Shown in pieces: positions 32,501 through 38,615 of a DNA stretch of 64,000 nucleotides (the first letter of the stretch is position 1; each line of letters opens with the position of its first letter). The DNA lies in assembly GCA_024509875.1 (NCBI GenBank), contig JAMPIV010018780.1:1309058-1373057 (forward strand), written 5' to 3'. Both the position numbers and the translations under genes were made by a program. This DNA comes from Oreohelix idahoensis (taxonomy: Eukaryota; Mollusca; Gastropoda; Stylommatophora; Oreohelicidae). Below the pieces are notes generated by a model. It was not told where the DNA came from and searched no databases. It saw nothing but the letters and a program-made list of their open reading frames with translations.

Positions 32501-33862
32501 GGATAACATGTGGAGATATCAACATATAAAATATATAGAGAAGAAATGAGTAGAAAAAGGAAGACATAAGACAAGTCCATAGGGGTTATTAATGGGTCAG
32601 ACTTCAACATAACGGTATGGGATTGACAACCTGTGATAAGCTACACTCATCCGTAATAGTAAAGAGAAAGTATAAAGATTGAAGTTTTTTGACTAAGCAG
32701 TTGGATGATCTGGATTTTGCTAATGACTTGGCTCTTCTGTCCCATAACCGTAATCAGATGCAGGACAAATTGAAAACACTCGATGAGAGGTCACAGCAAT
32801 TGGGTCTGAAAATACACAGGAAAAAGACAAAAATAATGAGAATAAATGCAGGTAATGATAACAGGGTTGAACTTGAAGAAACACCAATACAAGATGTAGA
32901 ATCGTACACATATCTTGGCAGTAATATAGACAAAGTTGGAGGGACAGACAGCGATATCAAAATAAGAATACAAAAAGCAAGAGGAGCTTTCATTGCATTT
33001 GGAAATATATGGAGATCAAGAGAAATCGGATCCAACACGAAAATAAGAATCTTCAACTCAAATGTGAAGTCAGTCCTATTGTATGGCTCTGAGACATGGA
33101 GAACAACAAAGACAACAACCAAAAAGCTACCGACTTTCATAAATGGGTGCTTGTGTAGAATAGAGTGATTAAAATGGTATGACAAGGTTACCAACGTGGA
33201 ACTGATGACAAGAACTAGACAAGTGCCAGTGGAACAAGAGATGAGAAGAAGAAGATGGCGATGGATAGGACACACACTGAGGAAACCTGTTGATAGCATT
33301 ACAAGGCAGTCCTTGTTCTGGAACCCACAGGGCAAGAGAGGCAGAGGTAGACCAAGAAGCACATGGAGAAGAGAGCTGGAAACAGAGGTGAAAATGATGA
33401 GGAGAACGTGGAAAGAACTTGAGATGATGGCATGTGACAGGAGGACTTGGCATGTGTTTGTTGAAGGCCTATGCTCCTTTGGGAGTGGAGGGTTATGAAT
33501 GAATGAATGAATAAAGATTGATCCGACAGTTCATTTTCACATAGTTTATTTCTCCTGCTACAAAACTGTTTATATTTTGAGATATGACCAAGTTCATGAA
33601 TTCTGTTTCATTAAAATGCATGTTGTCAGATGTTTGCTGTTCCCAATTTTGACATGACATAGAAGCATCTAGAACTGTTAATTTTTCTCCTTAGACAAGC
33701 CAGATACCTATTTGCCAGCTAATAAGACTTACCACATCCGTGCTTCTTCCAAGACCACACAAAACTCATACCTGGAGGCAGTTTATTTCTTACCTAGCAA
33801 CAGGAAAGTTAATCTACCCATGGATAGAGACAGTACCGGAGGTCAATGGTAATATAGACTAA
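5387..33862 (+). CDS. PIGQ: PIGQ (GPI1-type GPI-GlcNAc transferase subunit), C-terminal six exons, partial gene
   Basis: PIGQ is a membrane subunit of the ER complex that moves GlcNAc from UDP-GlcNAc to phosphatidylinositol, the first step of GPI-anchor synthesis. Six exons (5387-5513, 7620-7773, 12289-12481, 15162-15276, 32040-32104, 33695-33862) join with matching phases (1, 2, 0, 1, 0) into 273 codons plus TAA. Conserved stretches appear in family order: [69 protein letters not shown] and GKLIYPWIE just before the stop, as in vertebrate PIGQ. Hydrophobic runs in exons b and c are membrane segments. The N-terminal half is not visible in 1-5386, so earlier exons lie upstream. The introns are filled with transposons; that between exons d and e is 16.8 kb. 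Identity is from recognised family motifs plus phase consistency, and I regard it as secure. Confidence 0.93.
5514..5519 (+). promoter_or_regulatory. GC-type 5' splice site of PIGQ intron a-b
   Basis: The exon a border reads CAG|GCAAGT. Phase 1 here matches the two leading bases of exon b and restores the PIGQ frame. No GT donor nearby gives the same result. The otherwise consensus CAG|GYAAGT context is typical of functional GC-AG introns. Confidence 0.8.
5560..5790 (-). mobile_element. Degraded LINE 3' end (GAAT-tailed family), reverse
   Basis: Reverse-strand version of the same 3' end as at 9787-10225 (TCCTCCTGTGCCATTCCATC, TCTTCCATGTCTTC, CTCTTCCCCTGGGAATTCC). It lies in PIGQ intron a-b. 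Confidence 0.6.
6470..6720 (-). mobile_element. LINE-derived segment, homologous to 11311-11655
   Basis: Shares blocks such as AATCAACATCAT, CAAACCCATAGGTGCTC, CTCCCTCAGCAAATGT and CTGTTCCTGTAGCA with 11331-11560 in the same orientation. In the better copy the - strand frame encodes a CPEC-containing peptide. Confidence 0.6.
6842..7190 (-). mobile_element. LINE ORF2 3' end, GAA-tailed family
   Basis: The - strand frame (7150-6878) encodes the C-terminal tail of a non-LTR retrotransposon ORF2: [51 protein letters not shown]. Outside the stop lies the family's short 3' UTR, GACTGCTTTGACAGTCGGCG. This copy is 5'-truncated. It is nearly identical to 16240-16640 in opposite orientation, so insertion was recent. 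It lies in PIGQ intron a-b. Confidence 0.85.
7425..7590. repeat. Dispersed repeat, copy also at 39690-39870
   Basis: Shares TATGAGGTTGT, GGCTGGCAAC-like, CATCATGTGAA-like, GCATGTGAATGCTT and CCATGCTCCATA blocks with 39690-39870 in the same order and orientation. Probably a LINE 3' end, but no ORF survives. Confidence 0.6.
7620..7773 (+). CDS. PIGQ: PIGQ exon b
   Basis: Acceptor TGTCCCCAG, exon of 154 nt, donor GTGAGT at 7774. It encodes a hydrophobic membrane stretch ending in [14 protein letters not shown], the PIGQ signature. Its two leading bases complete the glycine codon from exon a, and its two trailing bases (AA) are completed by the first base of exon c to give lysine. Confidence 0.93.
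7890..8765 (-). mobile_element. LINE ORF2 fragment with RT active-site region
   Basis: Reading on the - strand, 8976-8518 contains [20 protein letters not shown], a reverse-transcriptase motif region of the FVDD type. 8432-8091 continues with [20 protein letters not shown] and [16 protein letters not shown], the post-RT part. The frame is broken between the two. A second LINE (8764-9535, opposite strand) cuts off its upstream part. The same family recurs at 14250-15005. Confidence 0.8.
8764..9535 (+). mobile_element. LINE ORF2 3' half (RT thumb to C-terminus), open frame to natural stop
   Basis: From 8764 the + frame is open to TGA at 9524: [19 protein letters not shown] (RT box with ADD), [79 protein letters not shown]. 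It ends just before an ATGATGATG tail. It is 5'-truncated, inserted into the older reverse-strand LINE to its left, and has no internal stop, so it is young. Confidence 0.85.
9787..10225 (-). mobile_element. LINE ORF2 3' end, GAAT-tailed family
   Basis: The - strand frame 10138-9863 encodes [40 protein letters not shown] and [20 protein letters not shown]. The 3' tail is (GAAT)n (CATTCATTCATTCAT at 9790 on +). 5'-truncated copy in PIGQ intron b-c, same family as 32660-33512. Confidence 0.85.
10437..10673 (+). mobile_element. tRNA-derived SINE with 12-bp target-site duplication
   Basis: The head resembles a tRNA (GAGTGGGTAGAGCGCTGG as box A region, then a box-B-like part), followed by a body with CTACCCAGCTGTAAATGGG and CACTTCACTCCCCTATG. 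It is flanked by perfect repeats TACATTATGGAT at 10425-10436 and 10674-10685. A related body occurs at 49015-49120. Pol III transcription would start in the head. Confidence 0.85.
11125..11335 (+). mobile_element. LINE 3' end, GAA-tailed family, with (GAA)n tail
   Basis: Encodes only the last residues of the ORF2 tail ([23 protein letters not shown], [11 protein letters not shown]), then the 3' UTR GACTGCTTTGACGGTCGGCG and an AAGAAGAAG tail at 11317-11333. Strongly 5'-truncated. Confidence 0.85.
11311..11655 (-). mobile_element. LINE-derived ORF fragment
   Basis: The - strand frame of 114 residues contains [15 protein letters not shown] and [20 protein letters not shown], with a CPEC pair near its end. 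A diverged copy lies at 6470-6720. The preserved frame in one copy suggests retrotransposon coding sequence, but I cannot assign the domain. Confidence 0.5.
11872..11930. repeat. C-rich low-complexity tract
   Basis: Runs of C broken by T (up to about 20 C in a row). Confidence 0.9.
12289..12481 (+). CDS. PIGQ: PIGQ exon c
   Basis: Acceptor CTCATTAG, exon of 193 nt, donor GTAAGT at 12482. It carries the most conserved PIGQ block, [14 protein letters not shown] followed by [15 protein letters not shown] and [12 protein letters not shown]. The exon ends in phase 0 after isoleucine. Confidence 0.95.
12780..13350. repeat. Dispersed repeat, inverted copy at 34010-34580
   Basis: Blocks such as GCCAAGCTGGAGAAACTGGAGC, CAACTCAACATGTTTC, AAGCACAGTATTTTAGCTCTG and CTCTGTGTAGGA recur in reverse complement at 34010-34580. 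Both copies lie on either side of PIGQ exons c-f. Translations of the two are also similar over about 120 residues (HSEI-LHA, SGAQV, RVNEGV, DRGS, GHIRMTP), but I recognise no protein family. Confidence 0.75.
13735..13800 (-). mobile_element. Possible tRNA-derived SINE head (degenerate)
   Basis: On the - strand, GTCAGCACGGCTAAGAGG followed about 35 nt later by GGGTTTACTCTC resembles box A and box B of a tRNA-like promoter. The cloverleaf cannot fold fully. No body or target duplication found. Confidence 0.4.
14046..14236 (+). mobile_element. LINE 3' end, GAAT-tailed family
   Basis: Nearly identical to 33340-33495: GACCAAGAAGCACATGGAGA, CTGGAAACAGAGGTGAAAAT, GAGGACTTGGCATGTGTTTG, ending at GGGAGTGGAGGGTTATGATG. 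5'-truncated. Confidence 0.85.
14250..15005 (-). mobile_element. LINE ORF2 fragment, same family as 7890-8765
   Basis: - strand frame with [31 protein letters not shown] and an upstream [18 protein letters not shown] frame break near 14640 separates it from a downstream part that contains a short tandem amplification (14527-14632). Lies in PIGQ intron c-d. Confidence 0.8.
14527..14632 (-). repeat. Short tandem amplification inside LINE coding DNA
   Basis: About four copies of a 24-27-bp unit containing CTCTTTCTGGACATCCTCATTG. The corresponding unit is single in the sister copy at 8240-8260. Confidence 0.85.
15162..15276 (+). CDS. PIGQ: PIGQ exon d
   Basis: Acceptor TTCTCTAAG, exon of 115 nt starting in phase 0, donor GTTAGT at 15277. 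It encodes [19 protein letters not shown] and ends LVAPKLVAG, with the glycine codon split 1/2 across the intron. The following intron runs 16.8 kb to 32039 and hosts two LTR elements and the acceptor-derived minisatellite. Confidence 0.92.
15647..15865 (+). mobile_element. LTR 5' segment of gypsy element 1 (upstream copy)
   Basis: 219 bp starting TGTCGTAAAGTG, about 98% identical to 24472-24690. The downstream copy follows a polypurine tract, so both are LTR starts. Homology stops at 15865, so one copy is truncated or interrupted. What follows (15870-16220) is unassigned and purine-rich, with a G run at 16090. Confidence 0.75.
16222..16640 (+). mobile_element. LINE ORF2 3' end, GAA-tailed family, near-identical to 6842-7190
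   Basis: The + frame to 16596 encodes [60 protein letters not shown] and [22 protein letters not shown] tail follows the short 3' UTR at 16620-16635. Only a few residues differ from the 6842-7190 copy. Confidence 0.87.
16900..19540 (+). repeat. Long dispersed repeat, copy A, first part (homologous to 53030-55430 reversed)
   Basis: Continuous diverged homology with the reverse complement of 53030-55430. Landmarks include GTGGAAAGCAGAATAAA, TCTAATTCATGA-type, TGTGGTGTGAC, GAAGGCACCGACCTGACATTC and GTCAGCTCGTTC. An exon-like stretch at 18113-18287, after a CACAG acceptor, is open for 58 codons ([30 protein letters not shown]) and then stops; the counterpart in the other copy is open too. It has a CRE-like TTACGTCA near 17373 and a short (TA)n at 18407. 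Possibly the interior of a very long LTR. Confidence 0.7.
19560..21086 (+). repeat. Long dispersed repeat, copy A, second part (homologous to 62300-63900)
   Basis: Diverged direct homology with 62300-63900 to the end of the unit: GATGCGGTAAGATAAA-type, GTAGAGGCA, CCCTAGACAC-TAGCC, AGGTACCCTGAGAA, TTAGACTCAGGGACTT and AGCTGACCTCAC-type blocks. It ends directly before a primer-binding-site-like sequence at 21089, which suggests that it is the 3' end of the 5' LTR of gypsy element 1. Confidence 0.7.
21089..21107 (+). promoter_or_regulatory. Primer-binding site of gypsy element 1
   Basis: TTGGGGTCCTGTCCGGGAT: starts with TGG and has a T-arm-complementary CCGGGAT at the right distance, as in tRNA-primed LTR elements. 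It lies about 150 bp upstream of the gag start. Confidence 0.65.
21257..23016 (+). mobile_element. Gypsy element 1 Gag-protease ORF, one frameshift
   Basis: Gag begins with a highly charged coiled coil of repeated [15 protein letters not shown] units (residues about 45-170). A SCAN/gag-like capsid region follows ([34 protein letters not shown]). Then comes a zinc knuckle C-X2-C-X4-H-X4-C at 22486-22527, and a retropepsin with the active site LYDSG at 22675-22686 and a terminal LVLGKK. The frame changes in an A-run near 21648-21655, where a neighbouring repeat unit has one more A; it looks like a 1-nt deletion, not a programmed shift. Start [10 protein letters not shown] at 21257. After TAG at 23014 only an integrase zinc domain follows; RT and RNase H are absent. 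Confidence 0.85.
23053..23409 (+). mobile_element. Gypsy element 1 integrase N-terminal zinc-binding domain only
   Basis: Reads [55 protein letters not shown] and CEQCSKVHS: the H-H-C-C domain that precedes the catalytic core in gypsy integrases. The DDE core is missing, and the ORF ends in a lysine-rich tail at 23407. It sits 37 bp after the protease stop, so about 2.5-3 kb of pol has been lost. Confidence 0.8.
23410..24459. other. Non-coding interior of gypsy element 1
   Basis: No ORF with recognisable domains. One short frame near 23422-23607 is lysine-poor and unlike pol. It leads to the polypurine tract at 24460. Confidence 0.5.
24460..24690 (+). mobile_element. Polypurine tract and start of 3' LTR, gypsy element 1
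   Basis: CCGGGGAGATG at 24461-24471 is followed by TGTCGTAAAGTG at 24472, the same 219 bp as 15647-15865. Purine-rich DNA directly before TG is the usual plus-strand priming site. Confidence 0.75.
24691..25834. other. Presumed LTR/leader of gypsy element 2
   Basis: Non-coding. AATAAA near 25110 and a T-rich stretch before the ORF fit an LTR/leader, but I found no matching copy after 28850. No PBS could be named. Confidence 0.35.
25835..27727 (+). mobile_element. Coiled-coil plus RRM ORF1 of a gypsy-type element, one in-frame TGA
   Basis: One frame from ATG 25835 to TAA 27727, 630 codons plus a single internal TGA (26918-26920). Residues about 20-300 are a strongly predicted coiled coil (for example [20 protein letters not shown], with a second copy of that unit; then [20 protein letters not shown]). 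Residues about 365-545 are H-, D- and K-rich and probably disordered. Residues about 549-620 look like an RRM: RNP2 [11 protein letters not shown], helix [12 protein letters not shown]1-like [10 protein letters not shown], helix FDARRAVKF, last strand YLDVQIT. Coiled coil plus RRM is the layout of L1 ORF1p and not of a normal gypsy Gag; there is no zinc knuckle. About 250 bp on lies gypsy RT-RNase H, same strand. TGA could be a CpG decay of CGA. Confidence 0.72.
27962..28849 (+). mobile_element. Gypsy element 2 RT (C-terminal part) and RNase H
   Basis: Starts abruptly inside the RT palm: [20 protein letters not shown], with the YIDD catalytic box. RT continues with [20 protein letters not shown] and [20 protein letters not shown]. 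RNase H follows: [45 protein letters not shown] frameshift near 28730-28760 breaks the connection; the other frame then carries the usual end [21 protein letters not shown]. The N-terminal RT, protease and integrase are missing, and a stop precedes the RT piece at 27959. Internal-deletion derivative. Confidence 0.88.
28850..30335. other. 3' flank of gypsy element 2, non-coding
   Basis: A purine run GGGAGCGAGGGGGATGATG near 29000-29018, followed by TGTTGAGGATTG, could be polypurine tract plus LTR start. No second copy of that LTR is present in the window. The rest is AT-rich, without exons. Confidence 0.35.
30336..30569 (+). repeat. Minisatellite block 1, unit copied from PIGQ exon e acceptor
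   Basis: About six units of roughly 39 bp with the pattern CCCCCACAGGTAGTTTAGTG followed by TTTAAAATGTCTCATGTTT. The unit matches the true acceptor and first 30 bases of PIGQ exon e (CCACAG|GTAGTGTGGTG...). Separated from block 2 by a LINE insertion. Confidence 0.88.
30570..31308 (-). mobile_element. RNase-H-bearing LINE (I-clade-like) 3' end inserted in the minisatellite
   Basis: - strand. A TTC run at 30571-30588 (GAA tail) is the 3' end. The frame 31317-31084 has an RNase H part: [16 protein letters not shown] and [13 protein letters not shown]. The frame 30854-30636 has the C-terminal zinc-like tail: [38 protein letters not shown]-clade LINEs with C-terminal RNase H are known from gastropods. 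Minisatellite units flank both ends. Confidence 0.82.
31309..32039 (+). repeat. Minisatellite block 2, about 17 units ending at the true PIGQ exon e acceptor
   Basis: Tandem units of about 39 bp, ending at the genuine CCACAG of 32039. In five adjacent units (31539-31727) the exon frame stays open as [13 protein letters not shown] repeats, next to the real exon's [13 protein letters not shown]. Most units keep a CAG or TAG acceptor, so there are many decoy 3' splice sites. Units nearest the exon are the most similar to it in the TGTCTTCCACAG part. Confidence 0.9.
32040..32104 (+). CDS. PIGQ: PIGQ exon e (short exon, source of the upstream minisatellite)
   Basis: Acceptor TCTTCCACAG, exon of 65 nt, donor GTAATT at 32105. 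It encodes [21 protein letters not shown] after the split glycine, which matches the AGVKFRVL-type segment of PIGQ. About two dozen degraded copies of its acceptor and first bases sit directly upstream. This copy is the functional one: it alone continues into a coding stretch with a donor that matches the phase of exon f. Confidence 0.88.
32180..32300 (-). mobile_element. RNase-H LINE extreme 3' end
   Basis: TTCTTCTTCTTCGTACACTC, TCTCAGACGTCCACTTGAAT and CAGTAGTCAGTTTGAGGC match the 3' end at 30580-30665. About 120 bp, in PIGQ intron e-f. Confidence 0.85.
32660..33512 (+). mobile_element. LINE ORF2 3' portion, GAAT-tailed family
   Basis: The first frame (32689-33168) has [20 protein letters not shown] (RT box, FANDLA), [38 protein letters not shown] and [14 protein letters not shown]. 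After a stop near 33168 it continues at 33196 with [20 protein letters not shown] and [20 protein letters not shown]. It ends in GAATGAATGAATAAAG at 33498-33512. The longest copy of this family here, in PIGQ intron e-f. Confidence 0.87.
33695..33862 (+). CDS. PIGQ: PIGQ exon f (terminal exon, stop TAA 33860-33862)
   Basis: Acceptor TTTCTCCTTAG; phase-0 start. It reads [12 protein letters not shown], then [21 protein letters not shown], the C-terminal PIGQ motif (GELIYPW in vertebrates), and stops at TAA 15 codons after YPW. The 3' UTR is not delimited. An ATTAAA at 34623 is a weak poly(A) signal candidate, but it lies beyond a dispersed repeat. Confidence 0.92.
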   Translation, partial: TSQIPICQLIRLTTSVLLPRPHKTHTWRQFISYLATGKLIYPWIETVPEVNGNID

Positions 33863-34009
33863 TTGTACTTTATATCATTATAACACAGAGAGATTAAGTT
33901 TATTTGTGTAATTTATACGAGTGTTTAATGTTTTATTTGTTTTATGTTGTTGTTTATCTAGGGCTGCTGAGCTTTTCGCTCTTTTGCAGCCAAATACCAA
34001 GTTGAAGAC

Positions 34010-34580
34010 TCTTTAGTATTTTCTACACTGTAAATCTAGGCTTTTCCTGTGGCTTTTCTACCATTTCGAAAACATGTTGAGTTGAATTCATGAGCTCCAG
34101 TTTCTCCAGCTTGGCTTGCATTTAAAGGATCATCACATCTGGTCCCAAGCTAGGAGGAAGAAGTGTGTGGCGTACGGAGCATTCCCTGCCATCCAAGGGG
34201 GCTCTCCAAATATGCAGAGCTAAAATACTGTGCTCTGATTCTGGGCTCTCCCAAGGAATCGTCATGTCCTACACAGAGCTACTTCTCAGCTTCCCCTGCC
34301 TACCATGGGGTCCATAGTGAGATCCTCCTGCATGCAGGCAACCAGGTAAAAGCCAGAGTTGCGTCTGGGGCTCAAGTGTCTCCTCCAAGCTTAGTGTGCA
34401 ATGCTGGGTTCTCAACGCGTTTCACTACAAGGGAAATCCTTGGATGATTTCAAGAGTCAGTGAGGGTGTAAATAGCCTCACAGACAGAGGTTCATATCCA
34501 CATCCAAATACTATAGCATTGTGCATAGCTGGTGGTCATATAAGGATGACTCCACATATACCTCCATGCATTTATTCTTG
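34010..34580. repeat. Dispersed repeat, inverted copy of 12780-13350
   Basis: Reverse-complement blocks of the unit at 12780-13350, in order, starting 150 bp after the PIGQ stop. Open frames of about 95 and 73 residues overlap it; I recognise nothing in them. Confidence 0.75.
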
Positions 34581-34639
34581 TTATAAAACAATCAAAACAT
34601 TTTGTTCAGGGCCATAAGAAGTATTAAATATTATTTGTT

Positions 34640-35213
34640 AACCTTATGAGTACATACAATAGGAATAAAAAACTCAATTTTACCTCGTTTCCATTACAGT
34701 CACAAGACTTGTTACTCAATCTTGGTAATGTGCATGTAAGCAGTCAGAATAATTATGTTGTACTCTATCTGCTGCAAGTCCTCATGACTGCACTAATTCT
34801 CCCATGGTCGTTTCATTCATTTCCATTTTCCTTCAGAACTAAATCAATGATGCACAAAATCTATGATATGCAATGATTTTTTTCTGGCTAAATGTATAGA
34901 GATACTTATTCATTCTTATCCGATGAAATCTGCTTAATATAAAATGGGGGAAATTTTTTAAAAATAGTCAAAATAGCAGGCACAAATATTTTTCAAACTT
35001 ATTGGGGAGTGAAAAATAGGACCACTTGACCCTGCTAAGTATGTAGAAAAAGTTAACTAAGGGGAATTTAGCATGAAGCACTGAGAGATAGGACGAAATG
35101 CAAATTATTTTAATCAGCATGCAAAATTTAGTTTCCACCACAATGTGCAGCATTTCCGTAAAAGATAGCAAGTTGTTGAGAATTTATTTAAGACTGGACA
35201 CATTAGACATTTC
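34640..35213. other. Intergenic, nothing recognised
   Basis: AT-rich DNA between the repeat and the mariner. No exon, RNA gene or repeat seen. Confidence 0.5.
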
Positions 35214-35215
35214 TA

Positions 35216-36554
35216 CGAGGGGCGTTCAGAAAGTAATGCACCACATCGTTTTTCTCAGCTAATAATGAAGATAGAAGCATGAAATTTTGCACACTTCAAA
35301 TATGACATGTGCCAATTGTGTGCACCAAATTGCACCGCAACCGGCCAAATAATACGGCTGCCCTAAACCGTTGAAATGGAGCGCATTAGCAACTTGCGTT
35401 ATAAGCAGCGAATTGTGATAGAATTTCTCGTTGCAGAGAAGGAAACTGTTGTGAATATTCACAAGTATCTATGTGATGTGTATGGAAGTTTTGCAGTCAA
35501 CAGGAGTACAGTCAGTTGCTGGGTTCAGAGAATCAAAGAATCAGGAAGTGGTGATACGGAGCTGCTCGATCGGCCGCGCTGTGGACGTCCTGCCACAGCC
35601 ACCAACGCAGAAATGTTGAAATGCGCTGAGGGCATTATTCTTACTGATAGGCGAATCACTACTCAACAATTGGCCTTACAGCTGTCAGTCAGCATTGGTA
35701 GTGCAAATGCAGTTATAAAAACTCTCGGATTTTCTAAGGTTTGCGCAAGATGGGTTCCTCGAAGTCTCACAAATGACCACCGATTGCAAAGGAAAGCAAT
35801 TTCTTCTGAATTGTTGGAGCGTTTCAATGCTGATGGAGAGAACTTTTTGGCTAAGATTGTTACAGGTGACGAAACCTGGGCACATAATTTTGAACCTAAG
35901 ACAAAAAGACAGTCAATGGAGTGGCATCATCCGCAATCACCAAGAAGAAAGAAATTCAAGACAATTCCTTCAGCTGGAAAGGTCATGATCACTGTCTTTT
36001 GGGACACTGAAGGTGTGATTCTTGTGGACGTTATGCCAAGAGGAGAGACAATCAATTCGCAAGCTTACATTAAGACATTGAAAAAACTCAATCAACGTTT
36101 TCGCAGAGTTCGGCTGCCCAAGAATCCAGCAGACCTGCTTCTCCTTCACGACAATGCGCGCCCTCACACAAGTCTGGCAACACGGGAAGCAATCACCAAA
36201 TTGGGTTGGACTGTACTACCCCATCCACCCTGTAGTCCCGAATTGGCACCCTCTGAATTTCATCTATTTGGTCCACTTAAAGATGCACTCCGTGGGACAC
36301 GGTTTGAAGATGATGAAGGAATGATTCATGCAGCGAAGAAATGGCTACAAGATCAAGACAAAATCTGGTACGGGCTAGGAATACATGCACTTGTTTCGCG
36401 CTGGCATAAAGCCGTACAAGTTGATGGGGATTATGTTGAATAATACCAATGTTTACATGACATATCCATGTACATTGTGTATAAATTTCATGCTTTTTGA
36501 ATACACAGCTCCTGAAAAAAACGATGTGGTGCATTACTTTCTGAATGCCCCACG
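35216..36554 (+). mobile_element. Full-length mariner transposon with TA target duplication
   Basis: Terminal inverted repeats start CGAGGGGCGTTCAGAAAGTA and end with the near-perfect complement (ATTACTTTCTGAATGCCCCACG). Both ends are flanked by TA (35214-35215, 36555-36556). 1339 bp, the usual mariner size, with one intact ORF inside. Confidence 0.93.
35376..36443 (+). CDS. Mariner transposase, intact ORF, third catalytic residue E
   Basis: 355 residues, full family length, no internal stop. The N-terminal bipartite HTH region is present (RYKQRIVIEFLVAEKETVVN, then WVQRIKESGSGDTELLDRP and RCGRPATA). The catalytic triad reads GDETW (first D), LLHDNARPH (second D), then SPELAPSEFHLFGPLKDALR: the position that is D in mariner (DD34D) is E here, 34 residues after the second D. 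The family WVPRSL motif is present (WVPHEL in related elements). The start at 35376 fits the family N-terminus. Apparently able to be translated; whether it is active with the D-to-E change is unknown. Confidence 0.93.
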   Translation: MERISNLRYKQRIVIEFLVAEKETVVNIHKYLCDVYGSFAVNRSTVSCWVQRIKESGSGDTELLDRPRCGRPATATNAEMLKCAEGIILTDRRITTQQLALQLSVSIGSANAVIKTLGFSKVCARWVPRSLTNDHRLQRKAISSELLERFNADGENFLAKIVTGDETWAHNFEPKTKRQSMEWHHPQSPRRKKFKTIPSAGKVMITVFWDTEGVILVDVMPRGETINSQAYIKTLKKLNQRFRRVRLPKNPADLLLLHDNARPHTSLATREAITKLGWTVLPHPPCSPELAPSEFHLFGPLKDALRGTRFEDDEGMIHAAKKWLQDQDKIWYGLGIHALVSRWHKAVQVDGDYVE

Positions 36555-36689
36555 TATATTTGTGGGGGATGTTTGAGGTATTTAAGCAGATTGTAACCTT
36601 TACTTTCTACAGCCATGTTCTTGTGTATTTGGTATGTTTAATCTTGTCACTGACTGGTCAGCTAGGGTTCCATGAAATTTATAATAGCT

Positions 36690-36727
36690 TCATTATGGGG
36701 GGGGAGGGGGGGGGGGGGGGGGGGGGA
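36690..36727. repeat. G-rich low-complexity tract
   Basis: Almost pure G for about 28 bases. Similar G or C runs lie at 16090, 39789 and 49774. Confidence 0.95.
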
Positions 36728-36874
36728 GAACAGAAGGAAATTGTAACCCTTAGTATAAAATTATGAAGATTAGTCGATCATGACAGTCATATGAGCCTCA
36801 GACTCCGGATGTCCGTCCCGCAGCAAAGTTTGTTTATTCGTTGTTGTTTCCGTAACTTGAATTTTTTTTTACAT

Positions 36875-37163
36875 AGACAGGGGTTGGCCATGTCCTCAGA
36901 AGAGACCCCGATGCCATCACAAGAACAGCTATGCTTTGGACTCCTAAAGGAAAACGAAAGAGAGGCCGACCAAAAACAACCTGGCGGAGGACTGTGGAGG
37001 CTGAGATGCTAAAAATGAACCAGAGTTGGGGCACTGTACGAAGGATGGCCACCGACCGAGCAAAGTGGAATCAATTTGTTGTTGCCCTACAAGACACCAC
37101 TAGGTGTGATGGCCACTGACTGCTTTGACGGTCGGCGGCTAAGGATCAAAGAAGAAGAAGAAG
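36875..37163 (+). mobile_element. LINE ORF2 3' end, GAA-tailed family
   Basis: + strand: [20 protein letters not shown], then the 3' UTR GACTGCTTTGACGGTCGGCG and a GAAGAAGAAGAAG tail at 37150-37163. 5'-truncated. Confidence 0.87.
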
Positions 37164-37620
37164 TCGATCATGAGACCCATTTAACGTACATGACAACAGT
37201 ATCCAGCTTAAACAGGTTCCAAAGTTCAAGTACCCAGGAAGCATTTTTTACAGAAAATGGAAGACTTGACAGAGAAATTGAAACAAGATGTCAAAAAGCT
37301 AGCGCAGTTAACGTACCAACTGTCACCACTACTCAAACACCAGAATATAAGTATGGAAACGAAATTATAGCTGATAAATAGTATATTCTTACCAGCTCTT
37401 TGCTATTCGTGTCAAAAAATGGTTCCCTGACCAGCACAGGAAAATCACATTTCATGAGAATGGAGCCCGATAAATGACCACTACTCGCCTACAACAGTAG
37501 AAGATCTGGTTTCAGGCCACAGAGAAGACCAAGAGGCAGATGGATAGACGTCACAGACATCCTACAGTAGCCAGTGTCGACACACTTGGCTCAAGTACTC
37601 AAACTTCAACTACCTGCTTC
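37164..37620 (+). mobile_element. Older degraded LINE ORF2 fragment
   Basis: Reads, with frameshifts, as the post-RT part of a LINE: FTENGRLDREIETRCQKASA in one frame, then ILPALCYSCQKW-like and RPRGRWIDVTDIL in others. It directly follows the GAA tail of the younger LINE. Confidence 0.6.
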
Positions 37621-38239
37621 GCTTCATGGGAAAAGTAAGAATGAAAAAAGTCAGTTCAAGTATAAAGCCAAATAATTGCACTCATTTTTTACATTCCTGT
37701 CAGACAAATGATTAGAAGGTAGAAAGGAGGGCATATCCTCATTTTGCCGTACTGACTACAAGCAAGTCAGAGTATTTAAAAATAAAGAACAGAAAAAGGC
37801 CAGCCCGAAATTTAAAAAATGTATTCTCACTCCTAATTAATCTGTGCGCCCTCTCTCCATCCACACTGCTCTGAAAAAAATTAAAGAACATAGAAGTAGA
37901 TCAGCTCTGTAATACATTCAGTCTGTGCAATTACAGATGAACAATATAAATCATGTACAAAATGTAACCTTATTATGTTAACCATTTGTTAGACTGTTCC
38001 TTCCAATCAAACTTTTAGTTGCTACAAAACTGCTGACTATTCATTTCTGTGTTTATACAGTTATTTTACCCCTGTGTTATTACCATGGTGCATCACTCTT
38101 CCAGCTATCACATATCACTGAACTGGACATGAAAGTGATATCTTGAAGGCTGGACAGCAGAAAAGAAAAGATTTTTGTCTCATTATATTCTTTTATTCCC
38201 CCAACCTGGAGGACCAGGGTGTCTGCGTTAGTCTGACCC

Positions 38240-38615
38240 CTACCCAATTACCATCTCCAACCAGGAACTGCTCACACTGTGCAGTCAAAAAGGCATGCAC
38301 ATCATCACTGGGCAGATGCTGGAACTGGGTTAGCCATGTCTTCAGAAGGGACCCCGACACCATCACCAGAACCGCTATGCTATGGAACCCAGAAGGACGG
38401 CGAAAGAGAAGCAGACCAAAGACAACCTGGCAGAGAACAGTGGAGGCTGAGATGCAAAGCATGAATCGGAGTTTGATGGCATGGCACGAAGGATGGCCAC
38501 CGACCAAGAAAAATGGGGACAGTTTGTTGTTGCCCTACAAGACACCACTAGGTGTAATAGCCACTGACTGCTTTGTCAGTCAGGGGCTAAGGATCCAAGA
38601 AGAAAAAGAAGAATA
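38240..38615 (+). mobile_element. LINE ORF2 3' end, GAA-tailed family, diverged
   Basis: [40 protein letters not shown], then GACTGCTTTGTCAGTCAGGG and GAAGAAAAAGAAGAA. Older than the other copies. The flanks 37620-38240 and 38620-39330 show no feature. Confidence 0.8.

Noticed and set aside
33695..33848. Alternative frame of PIGQ exon f reading [19 protein letters not shown], like an extracellular domain
   Set aside because: The phase-0 frame continues PIGQ and carries GKLIYPWIE with a natural stop. The alternative does not fit the exon e phase.
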